Origin: Sphaeroforma sirkka
Taxonomy: Eukaryota > Opisthokonta > Ichthyosporea > Ichthyophonida
Reading direction: 5' to 3'
Assembly: GCA_001586965.3 (NCBI GenBank)
Contig: LUCW03000523.1
Location: forward strand, 1-44,251
DNA: 44,251 bases
The translations under genes and the position numbers were made by a program. Below the pieces are notes generated by a model. It worked only from the letters and a program-made list of their open reading frames with translations, had not been told where the DNA came from and searched no databases. Shown piece after piece: positions 38,192-44,251 of the stretch (position 1 is its first letter; every line of letters begins with the position of its first letter).

Positions 38192-38970
38192 TCACGAAAT
38201 GCATCGGAGGTTGTAAGCTACTGTCCCATCCATGAAACGGGTCTTGTAGTAAGTGTAACCGTCTTCGGATGTTTTGTCAATTATATCTTTGACTTGTGAC
38301 TCCATAACTGGTACATCAGAATCAAATGAGCGAGCGAATGAGAGTTCGGAGGTAGGGATACGGTGAGTGCCTAGATTGGTTGCGCTAGTACCATCAATGT
38401 TATTCACTTCGTAAAGTATCACTCTTCTCATCATGGTAGGAAATAACAAAAGGTCCTATCGTCTTAGAAGAGAGTTCGGTAACGTTGGCGTTTCGATTTA
38501 TAATGTTAACATAATCGCCGACTTTGAACTGAACAATGTTCTTAGTGTTATTCCATCGGTCATACGCTTTAAGTAGGACGCGATTCTTGTGCTCGAGTAA
38601 ACAGGGGTAAACAACGTTCTGCATATGCTCGATCTTTTGAAGCCACGGGGTAGCGTGTTTCTCAGGCGCAGTTTTTTATCAAACGTTGCTTGTAATTCAC
38701 TATAGCGGCCAAAGAAATAGTGAAAACGGGAGTGTTCCAGTTTGAGGATTCATGCAGTTATTCATTTGAGTCTGAACCCATTTCAAATGATAAGGCCACA
38801 TATCCTCAACGTCGTCTAGTGCAGTACGCAAGAGTTTCTTAAGTTCTCTATGACGTGTCTCATTTGCACCCTGCGTTTGAGGTTTTGTAAGGAACACCAC
38901 GCCTATGGGTCATGCCTGATACAGTATAAGTGCCTCCATTACGTCGGTACAAAACTCACTACCGTTATCA
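38192..38970 (-). pseudogene. Integrase second Asp/Glu, GPY/F and chromodomain-like region, element 3
   Basis: Frames 38700-38900 (TQGANETRHRELKKLL, Glu), 38400-38624 (VGDYVNIINR, KTIGPFVISYHDEKSD) and 38192-38449 (VKDIIDKTSEDGYTYYKTRF) are separated by indels. The second Asp is encoded at 38967-38969. The chromodomain-like Trp is lost because of a deletion near 38217. Confidence 0.78.
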
Positions 38971-39414
38971 GAACATAGTACTCAGGGAAACCGAAGTCAT
39001 TAAAGACGTGATAGCATAATTCTGCCACTGTTTGTGGACGTTTGTTCGGTATTGCATAAAGCAAGTTATAGCCCGAAGCACACATAAGAAATGACAGATA
39101 TATACATCGCCAGTATGCTTGGATCGCGGGAGTTTAACCAAATCGACTATGACTCGGCGCATCGGTTGGTCTTCTGTCACACTTTTTAGGGGTGCCCAAC
39201 CGTATCGCTTGATCTGGTTCTTTTCACAATCAGTACAGCGTCGGTATACTTCACGTATGGTTTCTTTCAGCGCCGGGTGATCAAGCCCTGCACGAATAGC
39301 CATTTTATAAGTATGCTCATATGCTCGATGCGTTAAATTATGTATAATTTTAACTCTACTTTCGAGCTCCTCTAAGTCAGTCAGATTCTGCGTAACGCTG
39401 GCTGGATGAACCAT
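38968..39414 (-). CDS. H2C2 finger and first integrase Asp, joined in one frame, element 3
   Basis: 148 aa. HNLTH ... CTDCEKNQIKRYGWAPL runs directly into VTEDQPMRRVIVDLVKLP, so the A-run break of elements 1 and 2 is absent here and the ancestral join is visible. A later shift near 39075 damages the part after YICHFLC. The common one-base deletion before the second Asp is still present. Confidence 0.82.
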   Translation of the reverse strand: MVHPASVTQNLTDLEELESRVKIIHNLTHRAYEHTYKMAIRAGLDHPALKETIREVYRRCTDCEKNQIKRYGWAPLKSVTEDQPMRRVIVDLVKLPRSKHTGDVYICHFLCVLRAITCFMQYRTNVHKQWQNYAITSLMTSVSLSTMF

Positions 39415-39604
39415 AGTCCTGTTGGAAAGGGCAGCCTCAGTATCAGGAGGGTAGAGTCACTGAGATACATAATTGACAACATTGGATTGTTGAAGTATCT
39501 TCTTCAGTTGTTTCGCCACTCCTGGCTGTTCTTTAAGCAGCGCTTTAAGTAGTTGAGTGCGAGCTTCAGGTTCTCTTAGAGTTTTGAGTCTTTGATCCAT
39601 GGCC

Positions 39605-40175
39605 TTAGCTAGTTCCATGTTTTTTACGATCTAATGCCGTTTCAATCGGCATTACCTCGACTACAATCTTGTTGGGTGCATGTGTTGTACGAGTCTTGAG
39701 CTTTTGTTCAAACTCTTTAGACTCCTCTAGTTTAGCTAAGAATTCGGTTGAGGGTTTTCCACTTAGTGGTACCTGCAGGACCGATGCGACAAACAATGGT
39801 GTGTTTCCAAGGCGTCTTCTTAATAGAATAGGATCCCTGATACAAGAACGTGTCGGTTTCACGGTCGACATAAATAGGTTCGTCTTGAATCATATTAATT
39901 AAATCACGTATCCATGGGTCGGAGTTACGTAAGGGACAACACAGCGTAATGGTAGATTTAGTAATATTAACATAATTTAACAACTGTGCGATAAGTTGAC
40001 AAGGTGGGTTAGCCCACGCATTATGCTTTGATAAGTCAAGCTGAAATGCATCACCTTTAGGATGAGTCAACGACCTATATTCAGAAACCTGTTTGTTATG
40101 TTCTGCGGCAAACATATCAACAGTAAATGGACCCCATCGTGATTGAGCGAGGTTAAACCATTTCTTATTTAGCAT
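39605..40175 (-). pseudogene. Methyltransferase-like module and linker, element 3
   Basis: Frame 39732-40175 holds LNKKWFNLAQSRWGPFTVDM, WANPPCQLIAQLL, CCPLRNSDPWI and YVDRETDTFLYQG. Frame 39605-39871 holds the linker (LEESKEFEQKLKTR). The motifs are unchanged from element 1. An extra base near 40187 separates it from RNase H. Confidence 0.8.
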
Positions 40176-40187
40176 CCAATCGGTTTG

Positions 40188-40676
40188 CTAATAACTCTTT
40201 GACTGTTTTCTGGTAGTCGGGCACAAGTCGAGAGAGAGCATGTCAGGAAGATGGTTATGTATTCCTGGAATGTGTGTTATATTAAAGGCGAACTTGGCAA
40301 TAATGTCATGCCAGCGGCTCACCAACTGTGAATCAGGGTTCATATCTTTTAAGTATGTTAAAGACTTTTGATCACAGGCGACAGTAAAGTAACTTCCATA
40401 AAGGTAGTCTTTAAACTGTCTTAGCGCAGTAACTATAGCAAGGAGCTCTTGTTTAACGGTAGGGTAATTACGTTGACTCTTATTATAACTCTTGCTAAAG
40501 AATTGTATGTAGCGCGGTTTACCATTTATCGTTTGGTAAAGCACTCCACCTACCGCTCGATCTGAAGCGTCGGTTGCTACTTGGAACGGGACACCATCCA
40601 CAGGGTACTGCATGATGGGTGCGTCCATTACTTTACTTTTGACTAGTTTAAATGCATCATCACATTCTTTAGTCAA
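40188..40676 (-). CDS. RNase H, complete in one frame, element 3
   Basis: 162 aa covering all RNase H motifs: ATDASDRAVGGVLYQ, KQELLAIVTALRQF, ACDQKSLTYLKDMN and IPGIHNHLPDML. It is the only copy in which the A-run before MNPDSQ keeps the frame, showing that the stops in elements 1 and 2 at that point are indels. Confidence 0.85.
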   Translation of the reverse strand: MTKECDDAFKLVKSKVMDAPIMQYPVDGVPFQVATDASDRAVGGVLYQTINGKPRYIQFFSKSYNKSQRNYPTVKQELLAIVTALRQFKDYLYGSYFTVACDQKSLTYLKDMNPDSQLVSRWHDIIAKFAFNITHIPGIHNHLPDMLSLDLCPTTRKQSKSY

Positions 40677-41430
40677 AGCTTTCCCAAAGGTCCTTTGTGC
40701 AGCCGTAGGTGACTGAAAGGCTTTAAGTAATGAGAAAGATGCGGTACCGAATCCGAGAAGAAGTTAACAAACCCACACACAGAGTTCACATCTCTTCCAG
40801 TAATTGGTGTTGATAAATCCAGCAGAAACTGTTTCTTGCCAGGATCAATTTCTACCCCTGCTGCAGATACTTTGTAGCCAAAGTAAGTGTATAGTATCTT
40901 TTAGCAAAAGAACACTTGTCTTCGTTAATCTTAAGTTTAGCATGATTAAGTCGCTTTAAAGACTTCTTTAACGAGTTTAGCATGTTCATATTGCTGTCTT
41001 TGTAAAGATAACTATATCATCTAAATAGACTGATACGTTATACGACAGGTCCGCAAATAGTTCCATCATAACTTGTTGGAAGAAAGAAGGTAACATGTGT
41101 AAGCCCCTTCAGGTGCTGCTTTAAACTGGTACTTCTTACCTTGCCAAGTAAAGGAAAAGTATTTCCTATGAGGCTCATATATCTGTAGTTGATGGAATGC
41201 AGCTTTTAAGTCTATCTTTGGAAAGATAGTCGCACCCTCCATTTTGCGTAGTATCTCGCTTATCTTAGGTAAGGGAAAACTATGTTGCGGAATTAGTTTG
41301 TTGATTGGCGACAGGTCTAGTACTACTCTTGTTTTACTAAACGTTCCATCAGATTTATATTGATCGACCGCTAAGAGAGCTAAGTTAACTGGGGTTGCAT
41401 CATAATTGATTTCAATTAGACCCTGTTTTA
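40677..41430 (-). pseudogene. Reverse transcriptase core, element 3 (heavily frameshifted)
   Basis: Collinear with element 1 2820-3600. The YLDD motif is encoded near 41010-41030 and the KIDLKAAFHQ region near 41195-41220, but indels leave no frame above 60 codons. Examples are the extra A in the motif-A region shared with element 1 and extra bases near 40960, 40895 and 41107. Confidence 0.8.
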
Positions 41431-42103
41431 ACCAATCTTCGATTTAACGGGTTTTTTGACAACGTCTTTGTGTCTCCAACTCACGTAGTTATGTGAAGGA
41501 CACTTTAACTTAGAGAAGTCGACGTTTGTTAAGTCAAGTCTAACGTACCCATTAGAGAACTTAAACATACACCAGTCAGTTATTGCAATCTTCCTGTTTT
41601 GTATAATTAAGTCCATAATTATATCGGTGAAGTGCGGAATCATATCCTTTGCTTCACCTTCCGGAGGTTTAGGTATCTTTAACATATTATCATCTGACTG
41701 ATCTTTATTCAGGGTCTAGCCCATTAGGCAGACCAGTGAGTGTTATACCTAAACTGAGAAGATCAGTCATACCTATAATTAAATCGTATTTCTGAGACAT
41801 GTCAGTAACGATTAGGTGAGTCTTCACTTCTCTTCTATCTGACAGCATTATGTGTGCATAGTCAATGGCTTGTTCGCAAGTAGTAACTTTGCCATTTCCC
41901 AAGATTAAATCAGTTGTTTCGTTATGGACAGCCATATCTGTAGCGTAGGCTACTCGGCATGAGATAGCAGAGACTTCAGCCCCTGGATCAAATAGTGCCA
42001 TAACTTTTTCTCCATTTACGAAAACTGTTTGAAAGATACGTTCATCTCCTTTGGTATAGATTTTATTGAACATTTTCTCATAATCTTGCTCTAGTGCGCA
42101 CAT
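41428..42103 (-). pseudogene. Pol start, aspartic protease and RT N-terminus, element 3
   Basis: Frame 41705-42103 (132 aa) spans the complete protease from MCALEQDY through ALFDPGAEVSAIS to YDLIIGMTDLL without a break, the only such copy. A C/A insertion near 41709 shifts to 41428-41685 (IPKPPEGEAKDMIPHF, then WCMFKFSNGYVRLDL). Confidence 0.82.
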
Positions 42104-42112
42104 ATGGTACTG

Positions 42113-43400
42113 TCAGTGCTTAACTTGGACGTCTGGTAAGTCCTTGCAATCCTCTTTGTGCCAACCGTTAGTACCCTTGCAAGTAGCACACTCTTTCATA
42201 TAGTGTGTCCAAAATCTGGCTTGCCTGGTGCACATAACGGGGTCGTGTCTACCATTCCACTTGCCATTACGTTTTGTGAGGTTGTAACCACACTTCTTGC
42301 AAGGCGCTCTCACCTTCTTATCACCTTTCGGTTCGGTAGAAGTAGAGCCAGTACCCCCTCCAGTAGTAGTGCGAGGTTTCTTAGTACTACGCGCAGTATT
42401 AGTCTCTACTGCGTTTCGCTTAGTGGGCTGGGTGTAGCTCGTGGTACTAAGTACTCTAGTAGAGGAATTGGTATGCTTGTGTACTATCTTCTCAAAAGAC
42501 AGACCAAGGCATAGATCGCAAATCACCATAGGCGATGATGTCATCATTGACTTTCTTAAAGAGGTTAGCTCCCAGAGTCTCCATCATCTGACAAATTAAT
42601 AAGTATTCGCCAGTATAGGTACGACCACCCATCAAAGTATTCATATGTGTCATATGAGCTAGAGCACCTCGAATAGTGGTATCGTTCGCAAAAGAACTTG
42701 CGAGACTCTAGAAGTTCACGGTCACGTGCATCTTCAAAAAAAAGGTGTTAAATATATTATCACGCAGCTGGTGCCAGGGTAGGGCTTTCCAGTTGGGCTC
42801 AGCGAAACCTTCAAGATAGTTCGCCATTCACCTGGCTCACAGAAATGAATAAAGGCATTCATCATCTGCTTATCCCTAAGGCTGGCAGACTCCTTAAGTT
42901 GGTCGAAGGCCTTCAAGTTGTCTCCACTGTACTCTCATTAGTAAGAGAAATCGACCTCAGCCTGCGCGTTACCTAGCTGCTTTATAAAGCTTGGTTCTAA
43001 GTGTTCACGAGGCTCATGCTCAGTGCTACGGGCTGCTAGTGCCAAGATGGTGTCTATTTCCTTTCTCTTGTTATCGATTAGATGTGAATGTTATCCGCTT
43101 TCCTATCGTCAAGGTCAGAGTCATTCAATAGACGGTCCTCAAGGACTTGCATACCAGAGCGTAATAGCCTGAAGAGAGTATGTCTGGTTCTCACTTCCTC
43201 ATCCTCAGGATTAGAGGCAGGAACTCTCTAACGAGGTACTGGTGTAGCGATTGCCAAAATCGTGATTACCAGGGTTAGTTGGCAAATGAGGGTCGATATT
43301 ACACGAGGATGGTAAGCCTCATCGAGTTCCATACGATCATATCCTCTGACAGGGGTTAGGTTTGTCAAGAGGATGGTCGATGGTAACATCAGAGCTATAG
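42113..43400 (-). pseudogene. Gag central and zinc-knuckle region, element 3
   Basis: Frame 42113-42547 holds the basic linker and both Cys/His clusters (CKKC and CATCKGTNGWH). The first cluster is altered near 42237 where a base is lost. Frame 42734-42916 holds FDQLKESASL and FIHFCEPGEWRTIL. Between 42950 and 43400 the sequence is alignable to element 1 but broken by many indels. Confidence 0.7.
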
Positions 43401-43894
43401 AGATTAAATTTTGAAATATTATCTATCTCGCCAGTGGTAACTGGCTTAGTGGTAAACATACTGGCTGTAGTAAACCAGTAGGTCTCAGGTTCGAAACCCG
43501 GCCCGAATTTTTTTTTTTTCTTCTTCGGTATAGGAAGAATATCAGCCAAGTGGGACACGATAGAGGGGTCCACAACTGCTGCTGCCGCTAGCTCCTTCAA
43601 GAGCGCTTCAGTGCGGTTCAATTGGCGTTGAGATTGAGAGGATCCAGCCACTCGTTGTCGAGTTATGGCGTCCTCAGCTTCGGCCCCAAGATTTGAGCTG
43701 AATGGAATGGCTTCTCCATCGATGGCGAAACCGAAATTTTCGGACAGGTCAATACTTCCCTTTTCACTCCGGATTTGTGCTGGAGTGTCCTTTAGATGTG
43801 GAGTTATAATGCCCCCGACATTTCGTATCCACGAATTTTCCAGCCTTTCTAGACGTTTATCCCCAATATTTGACGGCACGTGGTCAGGGGGCAA
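43337..43894 (-). CDS. Gag N-terminal half reading through the tRNA-like unit, element 3
   Basis: 185 aa open frame. It covers ENFGFAIDGEAIPFSSNLG, a Gln/Arg-rich helix, ELAAAAVVDPSIVSHLADIL, then a run of six Lys encoded by the A-tract. The antisense tRNA-like sequence follows, translated as FGPGFEPETYWFT, and then the central Gag (FNLYSSDVTIDHPLDKPNP). The tRNA-like unit is therefore in frame with Gag on both sides in this copy. Confidence 0.65.
   Translation of the reverse strand: MPPDHVPSNIGDKRLERLENSWIRNVGGIITPHLKDTPAQIRSEKGSIDLSENFGFAIDGEAIPFSSNLGAEAEDAITRQRVAGSSQSQRQLNRTEALLKELAAAAVVDPSIVSHLADILPIPKKKKKKFGPGFEPETYWFTTASMFTTKPVTTGEIDNISKFNLYSSDVTIDHPLDKPNPCQRI
43435..43507 (+). tRNA. 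tRNA-like unit antisense to element 3
   Basis: Same unit as 769-840. A-box TGGCTTAGTGG at 43442-43452, B-box GGTTCGAAACC at 43488-43498, then T12 at 43508-43519. The anticodon loop has two extra bases (ctgtagtaaa) and the T stem one mismatch (tcagg), so it is less regular than the element 1 copy. Confidence 0.55.
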
Positions 43895-44169
43895 ACTGGG
43901 GTCCTGAGCTTCACCCTGGGTGATACACGGACGCTGGCGAGCCTTTCCGCGGTAGTAGATACCTCTTCTTCCAAGGCTTTAGGATCCGACGAGTCATCCT
44001 CAGAATAATCTCTGTACCAACCTCAAATTTGCTTCCCCAACAGTATCCTCGGCGCAGGCTCCAACTCCCAGACAGGCTGGAGGTGTTTCCACAGGGACCT
44101 CAGGAACCTCGGCAGGCTTAGCAGGCTTAGAGCTAGCAGCTCCCTTGCCTTTAAAGTACCCTTAGCCAT
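43895..44169 (-). pseudogene. Gag N-terminus, element 3
   Basis: The ATG at 44169 begins MAKGTLKA as in element 1. The following Pro/Ala/Glu-rich and acidic stretch is split by several indels. Bases 44170-44251 are the leader, matching element 1 bases 35-116. Confidence 0.45.
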
Positions 44170-44251
44170 AGTAATTGCTGGATAGTAAATTGATGTCAGA
44201 CAGTCTAGAAGCAGTACACTACTGTAACTACTATATAACTGAAAAAATATG

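Larger units (their letters stand above)
37480..44251 (-). mobile_element. Ty3-like retrotransposon, element 3 (minus strand, 5' end at window end)
   Basis: It is collinear and near-identical to element 1 in inverted orientation: window base 44251 corresponds to about base 36 of element 1. The 3' non-coding part matches to about 37552, beyond which it diverges. It includes the Gag N-terminal half, the tRNA-like unit and the chromodomain-like tail, so it has all modules of element 1. Several indels split Pol into more pieces than in element 2. Confidence 0.88.

Noticed and set aside
44140-44251. Window-scale perfect inverted repeat
   Set aside because: Elements 1 and 3 are inverted copies, but the right half contains about 8.6 kb (28.7-37.3 kb) with no left counterpart, so the symmetry is only partial.

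Overview
The window is eukaryotic and consists almost entirely of transposable elements and simple repeats; I see no intact host gene. The evidence is nested LTR (Ty3-like) and non-LTR (LINE) retrotransposons, telomere-type TTTAGGG/TTTTAGGG repeats and long AT-rich tracts. That telomere type occurs in plants, many algae, some alveolates and stramenopiles, so the host group cannot be fixed from the sequence. Nearly all copies carry single-base indels, mostly in homopolymers. That pattern fits either decay or uncorrected long-read consensus errors.

Layout: (1) 1-7139, a Ty3-like element on + (element 1), cut by the window start. (2) 7140-7412, TA-rich microsatellite. (3) 7413-19140, a tandem head-to-tail array of one LINE family on the - strand: copy A 7430-12040, short copy B 12124-12807, copy C 12933-16550, scrambled copy D 16551-19140. 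Telomeric repeats precede A, B and C. (4) 18600-21720, (TTTAAAA)n. (5) 21720-23222, a second AT-rich satellite. (6) 23222-28680, the most complete LINE copy, on +, ending in CCCTAAA repeats. (7) 28715-29940, unassigned DNA. (8) 29950-35097, Ty3 element 2 on +. (9) 35105-37331, an old divergent Ty3 relic. (10) 37363-37458, TA/GT microsatellite. (11) 37480-44251, Ty3 element 3 on -, cut by the window end.

The Ty3 elements encode Gag with two zinc knuckles and a Pol with aspartic protease, reverse transcriptase, RNase H, a domain resembling the methyltransferase-like module of DIRS elements, H2C2 zinc finger, DDE integrase, GPY/F module and a chromodomain-like tail. The LINE encodes a coiled-coil ORF1 and an ORF2 (APE-type endonuclease, reverse transcriptase, CCHC finger), with the two ORFs overlapping by ATGA.

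The LINE always abuts telomeric repeats at its 3' end, with its 5' end pointing to the presumed chromosome end. This is the polarity of telomere-attached elements such as Drosophila HeT-A. The left array points right and the right copy points left, so the window looks like two chromosome ends joined head to head across the AT tract. TTTAAAA is TTTAGGG with GGG read as AAA, a miscall known from nanopore telomere reads. Two junctions are base-by-base blends of two sequences. I therefore suspect that 16.5-23.2 kb is a consensus artefact over real telomere ends. The LINE biology, the unusual Pol domain order, an antisense tRNA-like unit inside gag and an integrase frameshift shared by three copies are the observations most likely to be real and new.
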